Both the position numbers and the translations under genes were made by a program. This document shows, in pieces, positions 35,224 through 45,108 of a stretch of 64,000 bases of DNA. Under the pieces are notes generated by a model that worked only from the letters and a program-made list of their open reading frames with translations, searched no databases and had not been told where the DNA came from. Positions within the stretch are counted from its first letter, which is position 1. Each line of letters opens with the position of its first letter. Source of the DNA: Heloderma charlesbogerti (taxonomy: Eukaryota; Chordata; Lepidosauria; Squamata; Helodermatidae); NCBI GenBank assembly GCA_026122225.1, contig JANEZZ010002202.1, forward strand, positions 372,001-436,000, written 5' to 3'.

Positions 35224-36031
35224 TAAGGATGGACGAACTCATTAGAGTCCATGCTTAGTGGGTGCTTGAGTAGCCACTGCTGCTGCCTGCACGAGCCAGG
35301 CTGTGCAAACCCCTGGAGGGCTTAGAGAGCTGTCCAAGAGCGAGCCGCAGCTGCCCACTACTTATGCGAGCCACCGTCTTTTATGCAAGATGGGGCTGTA
35401 TTTTTTTGTAGATTTATTATTGAGCACAATGGTGGCCAGAAAGGGCCATTTCCACAACATTAAGAGGCCTCTAATGTTGTAGAACTGGCACTTTCCAGCC
35501 ACCACTGTGCACAACAATAAATCTATGAAAATATAGAGCCCTATTTTGCATAAAAGGGGCTCTATCTTTTTGTCTATGGGTAGCTGAGAGTAGGGGAAGG
35601 ATCGTTCCTTTCTCTCCTTCCCATCCTGAGCCAGCTATGTGGAGGCAGTGGCTTGATGGGAGGAGGGTGGCAAGAGGGGCTTCCCTCTCACCTCCCTCCT
35701 TCTGTCAGACGCTGCCTTCATGGGAGGTAGGTGGGAGGGGGAGAAAGGATTGCTCCCCCCTGCTGAGCCATATGCCCACAGCAACAGTTTTTTAAATAAT
35801 TAAATCTTGTGCACAATGGCCAGCTGGAAAGTGCCAGGCATTGTGTGCAAGAATTCATTTACGAAAAATACCAAGTTGCCATTTGCAACTTGGCTGACGG
35901 TGCTGGCAGGAGGGACAGTTGTGCAGCTTGTGCAGCTTGGCAGGCGGGGGCTCAGCCAGCTGAGTCTGGGGGGCCAAGCAGGGGGTGTCTGTCAGACTCC
36001 ATGTCCTGCACAGACACTCGTGACATCTCTA
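35224..36031 (+). mobile_element. hAT MITE (family 2) inside the PLE, 7/8 TSD
   Basis: Left end TAAGGATGGACGAACTCATT; right end GACATCTCTA. Flanks are ctggtgaa (35216-35223) and ctagtgaa (36032-36039). The interior matches 28758-29710 (mirrored 'ccacaacatta' arms, 'tatgcaagatggggct'). It splits the PLE reverse transcriptase between motifs A and B. Confidence 0.85.
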
Positions 36032-36451
36032 CTAGTGAATATTTTTCACAGAAATTTGGCTTAGCAATGGGAAATTGATTGGTACCATTATTGGCCATTT
36101 CATATATAAATTCAGTTGAAAGATGCTGTATTAATCGTGACATCCTCCTGTATCACTGATACATATGATATTATAAAGATAATATGTACAGCGATAGCAG
36201 CGGATAAAGAGCTTGATGCAATGAATGGGGTGGATGGTATAAAATTAACACTGGAGCAGACAACTGTAGATGGTTGGCTTTGGTTCTTGGATGTTGAATT
36301 AAAGATCTGTAATGGGCACTTTGAAACAAGGTGGTATAGGAAACCTGTGAAAAGGGATATATTATTGAATTGCAACTCCACACACCCTGTGCTACTGGGA
36401 AGGCAGGTAGTTCAGAAAGAATGTGGTTCAGAAAGCTGTTGGGGTGTCTAG

Positions 36452-36856
36452 TAGGGATGCTGGAGAAATTTGAAATGGACTAAAATGAGCTTGGATTTCT
36501 AAGAATCCAACCTGTGGAATCCACTGTGGCGTGACCCCCTCAGGCTGCGTGGAGTCTGTGCACTTTTGGATGATTTTTTTAATTTCCCAAAATTTACAGA
36601 TATAAATTCGTAGGAAATATGCAAGTTTCTGCTGAAGAAACGTTGAATGGAATGGGGGACATTATGCTAAATGTTACGTATTAAGGTAAATTATGTAAAT
36701 ACTTACATAAATACTTACATAATTATTTGTGTATCTTTCTGCATGATGAAAAAGATTATTCTCATCCATCTGTGGGTGGACGATGGAACAAAAGGCACCT
36801 GACATTAATCTATGAAACACAGACAGAGCAGATTTTACACAGTCCGTACATCCCTA
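36452..36856 (+). mobile_element. hAT MITE (family 3) inside the PLE, 6/8 TSD
   Basis: Left end TAGGGATGCTGGAGAAAT; right end GTACATCCCTA. Flanks are gtgtctag (36444-36451) and gtgtccac (36857-36864). Same family as 18309-18688. It contains 'aaatacttacataaatacttacat', a short duplication. Confidence 0.75.
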
Positions 36857-37480
36857 GTGTCCACAATTACTTATGATGAGGAATCAAAACAAAAGGCAGT
36901 AAAACTGGCTGAGGATAATGGCTATAGGTTACCAGTTCCAGCTGTTAGGAGCATGAGGCATACCAGAGGACAGCCTATTTTGAAAATCCCATTTGTGACT
37001 GACAGATTTGTATGGGAAGCCCAAAAGATCCTTGAATGCCATAACATCCTTGATGGCCGTAATGTTGTTTGTACTGGCCTGATGACACTGAAACAACATC
37101 TTGTGAAGTCTCGGCTGTGTGACAAGAAATGGGAATACCCTCTCTGTGTGTACAGTAAGGGGGAGTGTACTGTTTATGCAGTGGAGAGTTTGGAATGTGA
37201 TTCCTTTTACATTGGTGAAACTGGAAGGCCTCTTCTAAAAAGATATAAGGAGCACTTGGCAGATATTCAGCATAGTGAAAAACGTGCTAGACCTTGGTCC
37301 CTTCACATGAGGGAGAAACATGCTGGCAGAGCAGCTCTAGTGGAGATCTCTGTGCTAGCAGTTGAACAGAGCCTCCAAAGGAGAAAGATTAAGGAGGCAA
37401 TGTTTATTGATGAGCTGAAGCCTGATACCACTGCAAAGGATGAGATGATGAAACTAGTCGTGATGTTTCTTAATGCAGCT
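36857..37480 (+). pseudogene. PLE C-terminal GIY-YIG endonuclease module
   Basis: An open frame runs through this block; its apparent N-terminus (from 36812) lies inside the neighbouring MITE and is accidental. It encodes YDEESKQKAVKLAEDNGYR, then a linker with a CVYSKGEC-type cysteine pair. The nuclease core follows: SFYIGETGR, LLKRYKEHL, and RRKIKEAMFIDELKP with the expected catalytic glutamate. This is the GIY-YIG nuclease that PLEs use in target cleavage. The block is well preserved and stop-free, but detached from a working reverse transcriptase. Confidence 0.85.
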
Positions 37481-37510
37481 TGGTTGGCTGCTGAACACAG
37501 GTGCTGGCTG

Positions 37511-37649
37511 GTAATCCATGATCCCCCACTGAGGTTTCACCTGTTCCTGATTGGTTCTGGCTCAGCTTATAAGTGGTATTGTACCATACTCTCATTTGTG
37601 GCTGAAGCTGGTGTTTTACATGGCAACGTTTCACATGTTAAAATCTCTC
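37511..37649 (+). repeat. PLE pseudo-LTR, downstream copy
   Basis: Direct repeat of 32982-33122, starting 'gtaatccatg' and ending 'gttaaaatctc'. Confidence 0.85.
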
Positions 37650-37740
37650 TGTGTGTGTGTATGCATATATATATATATATGTGTGTGCATGTGTGTGTGT
37701 ATACACACGACAACACACACGCACACACACACACACAGCA
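37650..37740. repeat. Compound (TG)n(TA)n(CA)n microsatellite
   Basis: Runs of TG, TA, TG and CA in series next to the PLE 3' repeat. Confidence 0.85.
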
Positions 37741-37789
37741 TGACAACATCTGTGGGTCTGCCATCTCAAGCAGCTAAGGGTAGCTGCCT

Positions 37790-37880
37790 TAGGTTGCAAT
37801 CTTATGTACACTTTCCTGGGAGTAAGTCCCATTCAACTCAATGGGGCTTACTTTTGAGGAGACAGGTATCAACTTGCACA
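37790..37880. repeat. GCAATC-type MITE fragment
   Basis: 'gttgcaatcttatgtacact...gggagtaagtcccattcaact' matches the family at 17018-17236 and 61312-61400, with an internal AGTAAGTCCCATT / AATGGGGCTTACT inverted pair. Confidence 0.5.
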
Positions 37881-38096
37881 GTCAAATAGAATGAAGTACA
37901 ATACAATCTATTGAAGTACAATAGAACAATAGAATGAAGTACTATTCATGTTCAGTTAAAACCTCTAATCCTTAGTTGATCTTGACTTAGCAGCTATGTC
38001 TCCAGACTTTTCATTACCAACATGAAGAAGTGAATTAAAGAAAATAATCAGATAATAAAATTACATATGGTTATGATTAGGGGTGTATGAAACCCC

Positions 38097-38106
38097 ACTT
38101 ACCTGG
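38097..38106 (-). promoter_or_regulatory. Outward splice donor, copy F left arm
   Basis: Minus strand reads CCAG|GTAAGT, 25 bp from the end. Function inferred. Confidence 0.5.
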
Positions 38107-38351
38107 CTCTTCTGGGTCTGTGGGGGGGATCCAGTCCTCCCCCCCGGAAACCTGCCTGGCCGGCTCCGCTCCGTGGCCAGTCTGCGGAGCCGCCAGCTGG
38201 GCCAATCCGCAGTGGGGCCTCCATCTGCTGCCGGGCTGCTGCGGACGCAAATGGCGTCCTGAGTAGGGGACGCCATTTGTGTCCCTACACTAGGCCGTGA
38301 TAGGCTACATAAATATTTACGTAGCCTATCACGGCTAAAGCAGGGACACAA

Positions 38352-39659
38352 ATGCTTTTGGGCAAGGTGATTGAGCGGGTGGTGGCGGTGCAGTTGAAGG
38401 CACACTTGGAAGAAACTGATTATCTAGACCCATTTCAGTCGGGCTTCAGGCCTGGGCATGGGACAGAAACGGCCTTGGTCGCCTTCGTGGATGATATGAG
38501 GAGGGCTCTGGATAGGGGTGAATGCTCCTTTCTTGTTCTCCTCGACCTCTCAGCGGCTTTTGATACCGTTGACCACGGTATCCTCCTGGACCGCCTGGAG
38601 GGGTTGGGCATTGGAGACACTGTATTGCGGTGGTTCCGGTCCTTCCTCTCCGGCAGGTACCAGAGGGTAGCACTGGGAGAGGAGGTTTCGGACCCGTGGC
38701 CACTTACTCGTGCGGTGCCACAGGGTTCCATCCTCTCCCCGATGCTTTTTAACATCTATGTGAAGCCGCTGGGGGCTATCATCAGGAGGTTTGGGGTGCA
38801 GTGTCATCAATATGTGGATGACACGCAGCTCTACCTCTCATTCAAATCTTCACCAAGGTTGGCCGTAGAATTCCTGTCCAAATGTCTGGAGACGGTGAGT
38901 GGCTGGATGGGGAGGAATAAGCTGAAGCTCAACCCTGACAAGACAGAGGTACTTGTGGTGGGAGACAAGAGGAGGCTGGGGGATGTTGACCTGGTGTTGA
39001 ATGGGGTACGGCTACCCTTGAAAGACCAGGTCCGCAGCCTGGGGGTCATTTTGGATTCCCAGCTGTCCATGGAGGCTCAGGTGTCAGCTGTGAGCCGGAC
39101 AGCACTGTATCAACTCCATCTGATACGGCGGCTGCGCCCCTTCCTTCCCAACCATCTGCTCCCATCGGTAGTACATGCCCTGGTCTCCTCTCGTTTAGAC
39201 TACTGTAATGCACTCTATGTGGGGTTACCCTTGAAGACGGTTCGGAAGCTGCAGCTGGTACAGAACGTGGCGGCTCACCTGATTAAAGGCAGCCGCCGGC
39301 GAGATCACATCACTCCAGTGCTGAAGGAGTTGCACTGGTTACCAGTTGTTTTCAGGGCCAAATTCAAGGTGTTGGTTTTGACCTTTAAAACCTTATATGG
39401 TTCCGGCCCAGCCTATCTTAAGGAGCGCCTCCAGCAACACCAGACAGGCCGCTTAACAAGATCAGCCTCGGATGGCCTTCTCTCTGTCCCATCAGCCAGG
39501 ACAGCTAGACTGGTGGGGACGAGGGAGAGGGCCTTCTCTGTGGTGGCCCCCACTCTGTGGAACTCCCTCCCTAGGGAACTCTGTCATGCCCCCTCTTTAA
39601 TGAGCTTCCGTCGTGCATTAAAAACGTGGTTGTTCAGGCAGGCATTTGGGGTGGGTTAG
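38352..39659 (+). CDS. L2 reverse transcriptase C-terminal frame (435 codons, truncated)
   Basis: The frame has no stop for 435 codons. Reverse transcriptase motifs: DLSAAFDTVDH about residues 65-75, VPQGSILSPMLFN 122-134, YVDD 154-157, then LKLNPDKTEVLVVGDK. The C-terminal L2 block follows: HALVSSRLDYCNALYVGLP, HITPVLKELHWLP, FSVVAPTLWNSLP. L2 proteins normally begin with an endonuclease and upstream palm-finger region, which are missing. The first ATG (38352) comes from the target-site copy of the host hAT element, not from L2. Catalytic aspartates are present, but the protein is probably non-functional alone. Confidence 0.85.
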   Translation: MLLGKVIERVVAVQLKAHLEETDYLDPFQSGFRPGHGTETALVAFVDDMRRALDRGECSFLVLLDLSAAFDTVDHGILLDRLEGLGIGDTVLRWFRSFLSGRYQRVALGEEVSDPWPLTRAVPQGSILSPMLFNIYVKPLGAIIRRFGVQCHQYVDDTQLYLSFKSSPRLAVEFLSKCLETVSGWMGRNKLKLNPDKTEVLVVGDKRRLGDVDLVLNGVRLPLKDQVRSLGVILDSQLSMEAQVSAVSRTALYQLHLIRRLRPFLPNHLLPSVVHALVSSRLDYCNALYVGLPLKTVRKLQLVQNVAAHLIKGSRRRDHITPVLKELHWLPVVFRAKFKVLVLTFKTLYGSGPAYLKERLQQHQTGRLTRSASDGLLSVPSARTARLVGTRERAFSVVAPTLWNSLPRELCHAPSLMSFRRALKTWLFRQAFGVG

Positions 39660-39801
39660 GGTATTTTTTTAAAAAAAATTATGGTAAAATTTTATTGTTT
39701 TAAATTGTTTTATGGTGGGTTGTACATCGCCCAGAGTGGCTGGGTGACCAGTCAGATGGGCGATTAATAAATTTAATAAATAAATAAATAAATAAATAAA
39801 T
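38355..39801 (+). mobile_element. L2-clade LINE, 5'-truncated, long ORF, inside copy F
   Basis: The body runs from 38355 to an (AAAT)n tail ending at 39801. AAATG flanks both sides (38350-38354 and 39802-39806), a short, partly ambiguous duplication. It is 5'-truncated within the reverse transcriptase, losing the endonuclease. The 3' UTR is 'gtacatcgcccagagtggctgg...gggcgattaataaat'. Confidence 0.88.
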
Positions 39802-40002
39802 AAATGGCGGCCGCTATGCCATTTGCATCCCTGTCTTTAGCCGTGATAGGCTACGTAAATATTTACATAGCCTATCACGGCTAAAATGGGGACGCAAATG
39901 GCAGCCGCTATGATGGCAGCCATTTGCGGCTGCAGCAGCCCGGAAGACAATCTGGAGCCTCTGCTGGAGTTGCTGCCGGAGCCGCTGCTGCTGAAGCCGC
40001 CG

Positions 40003-40012
40003 CCAGGTAGGT
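40003..40012 (+). promoter_or_regulatory. Outward splice donor, copy F right arm
   Basis: Reads CCAG|GTAGGT, about 127 bp inside the right end, pointing outward. Function inferred. Confidence 0.4.
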
Positions 40013-40217
40013 CCATTCTGGGGATTTCGGGGGGTGGCGGGGGGGTAGTCCATTCCACCATGGTCTCTGGGGGGCCGGATTCTAAAGAATCCGGCCTCAC
40101 TGGAGTCCATGGCGGAATTCTCCAACATTCCTAGTTATGATCAACCAATATGTAGGCAATGTGATGCGCATGATATAGCACTCCAGAACAAATAAATGGC
40201 CACCAGTAGCACATCCA

Positions 40218-40218
40218 G

Positions 40219-40274
<56 letters not shown>

Positions 40275-40280
40275 GCACAG
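40218..40280. repeat. (TA)n(CA)n microsatellite
   Basis: About 16 TA units followed by about 11 CA/CG units. Confidence 0.9.
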
Positions 40281-40301
40281 ATGTTGTTTCTTAGGCACAG
40301 G

Positions 40302-40678
40302 TAGCGATGGGAGAATCAGGGCTGCTCCAGTTTGCTGAGATTCTCCGAACTCCACTTCATAGCTTGGTTCATTTCACTCTCTTTTTATTCACAACCTGAT
40401 TTTCTTTTCAGTTTGACAGGAGAAGTGCACATTTATGTGTGCATTTTTTAAAAAGTGTGCACTTTTCCCTCATTGACTGAAGTGTGAAATGTGTAATTTC
40501 TTTTTTTTTAATGTGTATTTTAAAGTGCATATTACTCAAAATACACATTTTTCAAGGATGATTACAACTTCAAGAATTTGTAAACTTTCTCCCCGAAAAG
40601 ATTAATTAATGTTCGGGATTGTGAATCGGGCAAGTGCAAATTATCTGCAATCTGAAATGAAATTCTTGTACATCCCTA
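40302..40678. mobile_element. hAT-like MITE
   Basis: Left TAGCGATGGGAGAA, right TTCTTGTACATCCCTA. The interior has mirrored 'gtgtgcatttttt / aaaagtgcat' runs. Flanks ggcacagg and ggtgtaag match at 4/8, and every mismatch is a transition. Boundaries moderately secure. Confidence 0.5.
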
Positions 40679-40686
40679 GGTGTAAG

Positions 40687-41143
40687 AAATAGAGAAGAAC
40701 ACCAAGAACCACACTGTTGATAGTTTTAACGGAGCTCTTTTTAGCTGAAGGCTCTGGCTGCTCCTTACAGGGGAGACCACTCTTCCCCATTCAGTCTCTG
40801 GGTTGTATCCAGTGGCGTTGTTCCAGAAGCAGTTCTGTAAGTGGAAGCAGGAGGGGTATGATTCTCCTTCCCCCGTCACCCCCTCAAAATCTGCACTGGA
40901 GGGCTGAAAAATCCTCTGGAGCAGATTTTCAGGTGGGCTGCAGGGCTGCAGCGGGGAGGAGAAAGTCCCATTGTACTAGTGGGTGTCTGCAAGCACAATG
41001 CTGGATTTGACCCTCTCCCTTTCTCCCTCCCTGCACCTGTAAACATCTAGTCTAAGGAAGAGTTTTACATATTGAAAGGGAGCTCTTGTCCTCCTTGATC
41101 CAGGTGTCTTGTGCTGTAGGACAAGTGTTGCTATTAAGGGTTT
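40687..41143. other. Unique DNA, nothing recognised
   Basis: No supported gene or repeat. Confidence 0.4.
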
Positions 41144-41255
41144 GATTTACATAGGGATGTCAGAGAATTTTGCCACGAATCTCGGGGAGGCTGAATGCCA
41201 GCGTATTCGGCCCCCCGAAATCAGTGGCGGAACGGTCTGCCCCCCCCGGGACGGG

Positions 41256-41265
41256 ACTTACCTTG
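41256..41265 (-). promoter_or_regulatory. Outward splice donor, copy G left arm
   Basis: Minus strand reads CAAG|GTAAGT, about 110 bp inside the end. Function inferred. Confidence 0.45.
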
Positions 41266-41950
41266 GGCAGATCTTCCTGGCGGTGGTGGCGGCTCCGGCG
41301 GCGGTTCGGCGGCGGTTTGGCGGCCGGTCTTCTGACCGGCTGCCGCCGCCACCATTTCCAGTTAAAAACAAAACAAAAAAACGTGATAGGCTATGTAAAG
41401 ATTTATGTAGCCTATCACGGCTAGGTTTTTAAAAAACACCGTGATAGGCTACGTAAATGTTTACGTAGCCTATCACGGCTGATTTAAAAGAAAAAAAACC
41501 CCCGCGCATATGCAAATGGCGGTGCCCATGGGCGCCGCCATTTGCGTTCCTTATTTTGGCACGTCTTAGTCTATGTAAACATTTACGTAGACTAAGATGG
41601 CATTCCCCTTATTTTCGCTGTCTTAGTCTACCAAGACGTGCCAAAATAAGGAACGCAAATGGCGGTGCCTATGGGCGCCGCCATTTGCATACGCGCATTT
41701 ATTTTCTTTTAAATCAGCTGTGATAGGCTACGTAAACATTTATGTAGCCTATCACAGCTGACTGCAGGGACGCAAACGGCGGCGGCTATGGCCATTTGCG
41801 TCCCTGCTAGCCAGCGGCCGGATGTCCGGCTGCTGGCGGAGCCGGCCGGCGTCTCTGCAGAGTTCCTGTGGAGCGGAGCCGGCCGGCCGGCCAGAATTTC
41901 AGGGGGGAGGGATGGAGCGCCTCCTCCCCATCGCAAATGTCACCATTCCA

Positions 41951-41960
41951 AAAGGTAAGT
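41951..41960 (+). promoter_or_regulatory. Outward splice donor, copy G right arm
   Basis: Reads AAAG|GTAAGT, 24 bp from the right end. Function inferred. Confidence 0.45.
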
Positions 41961-41986
41961 GACTTTCGTACATCCCTAGATTTACA

Positions 41987-43519
41987 CTGAATACTGAATT
42001 GGGCACCGTGTCCTGGGGGCTGTAGAATTGTGTTGGAAAACCATTCCTGACACCGGAGCCCTCATTTTGTCCCCGCCCACCCACTGCTGAGGTTTCAACA
42101 GTGGCTCCCTCTGGGGCTGTCAGTGGACAGGGAAGGAGTGGTTGAGGCTCTGAGGGATCCTAAGCCCTTCTGGCTCTTGACCACACACATCTATCCTTAG
42201 AAAACATTTAGCTGCACTCAAGTGGGTGTGTAACCTTTTCAAGTGGGTGTGTAAACATTGCATTTTTGTGTGTGTCCACATGCACAGAGGAAAAATACTG
42301 TAAGCCACACCTGTTGACTCCCACCCTGTTGGCAAGAGCCAATCTTTGGACGCTCCATTGAGAGCATAATATTGCTCTCTAAGGGGTGATGGGTTATAAT
42401 AAAAACAATGATGATGGAGACTGAATATGTGGGTGACATCAAATAAATATCTTCAAAACTCTCCCCAACTTTGTGGGCTACAATTTGGTTCTAATGGGCA
42501 CAAAGCACACCCAGCAGCCACCACTGAGAAATCTGAGTTAAAACATTGAAATCGTTTCTAGTAAAATTAAATAGTCTGCTAGTATAATAATGATTGTTCT
42601 CTGATTTTCTTCCTTTTTTGACTTCCAAAGACCCTGTGAGGCCTGACTGGTACTGGAGACAGAGACATGCCTTACTACTAGTTTTCATATTTCTAAGCAT
42701 ACACATATATTTTTGAGCTACTGTATAACTTGAAATCTTACAATCATGGTTTAATTGTCTGCTTTGACTCATTCTTTCTGTCTGGCAACAAAAAGTGCAA
42801 ATACTGCTGGGTGCAAGCCATATTGGTGAAAGCTTCCTGTATCCTGCAAGATGGAGTTTTAAACACTAGTGTGTTCCAATAAAAAAATAAGACAGTGTAT
42901 TGTGTCACTTGCTCTGTGCTTCTTTTTAAATTGTGGATGGTTCAGTTTTAATTAACCGGGCACAGTTACGTTGATTCTTTTGTCTGTGACTGTAATGATT
43001 TTAATTACAAGGCCACCACCGCCACCATTATTGTCAGCACTGCTCTTGTCTGTGGACTTCTGCCCAGGAAGACCTACTGTGGACTTCTGCCGGGCAGACA
43101 CCCATTCCCTCCAGGACCAGGCCCCTGGGTATTGAACCAGCTGTAGCTGACCACCTCCACTGTCCCTTCTTGGAAGGAGCTATATAAGCTGGCTGGCTGA
43201 GGTGGCAGGCCTGCCACCGGTGGGGTTGCCACCAAAGGGGGCACACTCCTTTGGGTTGTTCCTTCGGCGAGTGGCGAGGGCACCACTTCCTTTCTCGAGC
43301 AACTGTGTGAGTGTGCATGTTTTGGGTGAGTGGGCTATCCGAGGGTGAGAGTATGGGATAGTTGGGGAGGCTGAATTCCAACCACCTCTTAGGTGAGAGC
43401 TGAGGGGTAGGGGCAATTGGCTAGGGTGAGAGGCTAGCCACAGCCTGGATGACAGCCTGATGCGATTGTATAAGTTTGGTGTGCTTGAGGGGGGAGGGTT
43501 TGCCTTTGTTCCGTCCCTC
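41987..43519. other. Unique DNA, no gene supported
   Basis: Small direct repeats only: CAAGTGGGTGTGTAA at about 42219 and 42240, and GTGGACTTCTGCC at about 43053 and 43079. The 43.1-43.5 kb stretch is GC-richer with short frames on both strands, none of a known family. Confidence 0.4.
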
Positions 43520-44873
43520 CTCATGGAATCCTCAACAGGGGGGGAGGCAATCTGATCCTCCCCCCCGGAATCCTCGACGGCCAGCTCTGCTCCACGGCCA
43601 GGCCACTGAGCAGCCGGCCAGGGCTGTCCGCAGCTGGATTTCTGGCCACGGATGGCCTAGTGCGGATGCAAGTGGCGGCCGCAGTAGCGGCCGACATTTG
43701 CTTCCAGCTAGACAGCCGTGATAGGCTACGTAAGAATTTACGTAGCCTATCACAGCTAACGTCAAAAGAGCAAAACAACACAGCATACGCAAAAGGCGGC
43801 AGCTACAGTGGCCGCCATTTGCGTGGCCTATTTTTCGCTTACTTATCTTATATAAATATTTACGTAAGGCAAAACAGCGAAAAAAAAGGGGAACCCAAAT
43901 AGCGTAGTGGACGCTATTTGCGTTCCTTTATTTTTCGCCGTTCTGGCCTACGTAAATATTTACGTAGGCTAGAATGGCGAAAAATAAAGGAACGCAAATA
44001 GCATCCACTACGCTATTTGCATTCCCCTTTTTTTTGCCATTTTATCTTACGTAAATATTTACATAAGATAAGTCAGCGAAAAATAGAGAGCTTTGGCTAT
44101 TGGGCGGTATAGAAATTAATTAATTAATTAATTAAATAAATAAATAAAATAGGCCAAGCAAATGGCGGCCGCCGTAGCCGCTGCCATTTGCGTACGCTGT
44201 GTGTTGTTGTTGTTGTTTTTATGTTAGCCGTGATAGGCTACATAAATTTTTACGTAGCCTGTCATGGTCAAGGACAGCGATGGTGGCGACAGCAGCCCTG
44301 CTGTGGCCGGCCAGGAGACCAGCCGCTGCCGCCGAATCCGCTGCCGAATCCGCCCCAGGTAAGTGCCATCCCGAGGGGATTCCGCAGGGAGCGGGGGGCA
44401 GGAGGCCGTTCTGCCACGGATTCTGGGGGGCCGGATTCTAAAGAATCCCACCCCCTGGAGTCCGTGGAGGAATGGACTACCCCCCTGCCATCCCCCAAAA
44501 TCCCTCCTGGAATGGACCTACCTGGCAGCGGCAGTGATGGCTCTGGCAGTGGCTCCGGCAGCAGGTCTGGGACGTCTTCTGGCCGTTGCTGGGCTGCTAC
44601 GGCCACAAATGGCAGCTGTTGTAGCAGCCACCATTTGCATCCCTGCCAAGCTGTGGTAGGCTATGTAAGTATCTACATAGCCTATCATGGCAAAAGTCAG
44701 GGACACAAATGGTGGCCACATTTGCAGCTGCAGCCCAGCAGCAGCCGGAAATCCGGCTGCAGCTGGCCCCAGCCAGCAGCTCTGCAGCCGGAGAGGATTC
44801 TGGGAGGGAGGGACGGATTGCCTCCCCCCCACTGCAGACTGCTGGCTGGAACGGGGTATTTCGCACACCCCTA
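43520..44873. mobile_element. Palindromic hAT elements, copy H: two elements fused (H1 + H2)
   Basis: H1 (about 43520-44484) begins inside a type-2 arm whose terminus is lost, passes a core with CTACGTAAATATTTACGTAG hairpins, and ends in a type-1 arm with donor CCAG|GTAAGT at 44355-44364. H2 (about 44472-44873) starts in a type-1 arm (minus-strand donor CCAG|GTAGGT at 44516-44525) and ends TTCGCACACCCCTA, type 2. The two type-1 arms meet head to head at a shared GGAAT near 44470, with both outer tips missing. Right flank gtctcctc lies in CR1; no matching left flank is present. The H2 type-2 arm lacks the usual donor. Confidence 0.75.
44086..44145 (+). mobile_element. Tiny L2 3'-end insertion in copy H
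   Basis: 'gagctttggctattgggcggtatagaaatt' plus (AATT)n(AAAT)n interrupts the hairpin stem. The stem reads AAAAATA on both sides of the insert, so an AAAATA-type duplication is plausible. Confidence 0.7.
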
Positions 44874-45108
44874 GTCTCCTCTTCTCAAAGCTAAACATGC
44901 CCAGTTCTTTCAGTCTCTCTTCATAGGGCTTTGTTTCCAGTCCCCTGATCATCTTTGTTGCCCCCCTCTGAACCCTCTCCAGCTTGTCTGCATCCTTCTT
45001 AAAGTGTGGTGCCCAGAACTGGACACAGTACTCCAGATGAGGCTTAACCAGTGCTGAGTACAGGGGAACTAGTACTTCCTGGGATTTGGAAGCTATGCTT
45101 CTATTAAT

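Larger units (their letters stand above)
33300..36451 (+). pseudogene. PLE reverse transcriptase region, fragmented
   Basis: Blocks in order: an N-terminal charged region with KMCQRQRDNLLKEQ (33976-34170); LDVEALYTNVDN (34951-35157), the PLE motif-A region; KFGLAMGN just after the hAT at 35224-36031, the motif-B region; then WLWFLDVELKICNGHFETRW and YRKPVKRDILL (36116-36420), the thumb-side block typical of PLEs. The catalytic motif-C aspartates are not recognisable between B and the thumb. Stops, frameshifts and two inserted elements break the frame. Confidence 0.75.
32982..37650 (+). mobile_element. Penelope-like element with pseudo-LTRs, interrupted
   Basis: A plus-strand PLE, identified by reverse transcriptase motifs and a C-terminal GIY-YIG module, bracketed by direct repeats of about 140 bp (32982-33122 and 37511-37649). 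PLEs commonly carry such partial-tandem 'pLTR' repeats. Three DNA elements interrupt it, at 34171-34641, 35224-36031 and 36452-36856. Multiple stops and frameshifts make it inactive. Its left edge abuts the hAT end that carries BovB copy 2. Confidence 0.85.
38078..40133 (-). mobile_element. Palindromic hAT element, copy F, perfect TSD, contains an L2
   Basis: Left end TAGGGGTGTATGAAACCCC is type 2; the right end CAACATTCCTA is type 1. Flanks gttatgat at 38070-38077 and 40134-40141 are identical (8/8). Core: a hairpin at 38296-38334 (GTGATAGGCTACATAAATAT) and a matching one at 39841-39882, plus GCAAATGGC hairpins. An L2 LINE (38355-39801) is inserted in the middle hairpin. The right arm holds the 23-bp hairpin at 40073-40095. 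Without the L2 the element is about 0.6 kb. Confidence 0.92.
41152..41978 (+). mobile_element. Palindromic hAT element, copy G, perfect TSD
   Basis: Left TAGGGATGTCAGAGAATTTT (type 1); right CTTTCGTACATCCCTA (type 2). Flanks gatttaca at 41144-41151 and 41979-41986 are identical (8/8). The core has three GTGATAGGCTACGTAA-class hairpins (41383-41419, 41441-41477, 41720-41757), two GCAAATGGCGG(C/T) hairpins and a 'cttagtctatgtaaac' hairpin. All are mirrored around 41595, with 'ccaaaataaggaacgcaaat' on the right facing its complement on the left. Same subtype as A. Confidence 0.93.

Noticed and set aside
36812..36856. Start of the GIY-YIG frame as a real N-terminus
   Set aside because: These codons belong to the adjacent MITE; the PLE sequence starts at 36857.
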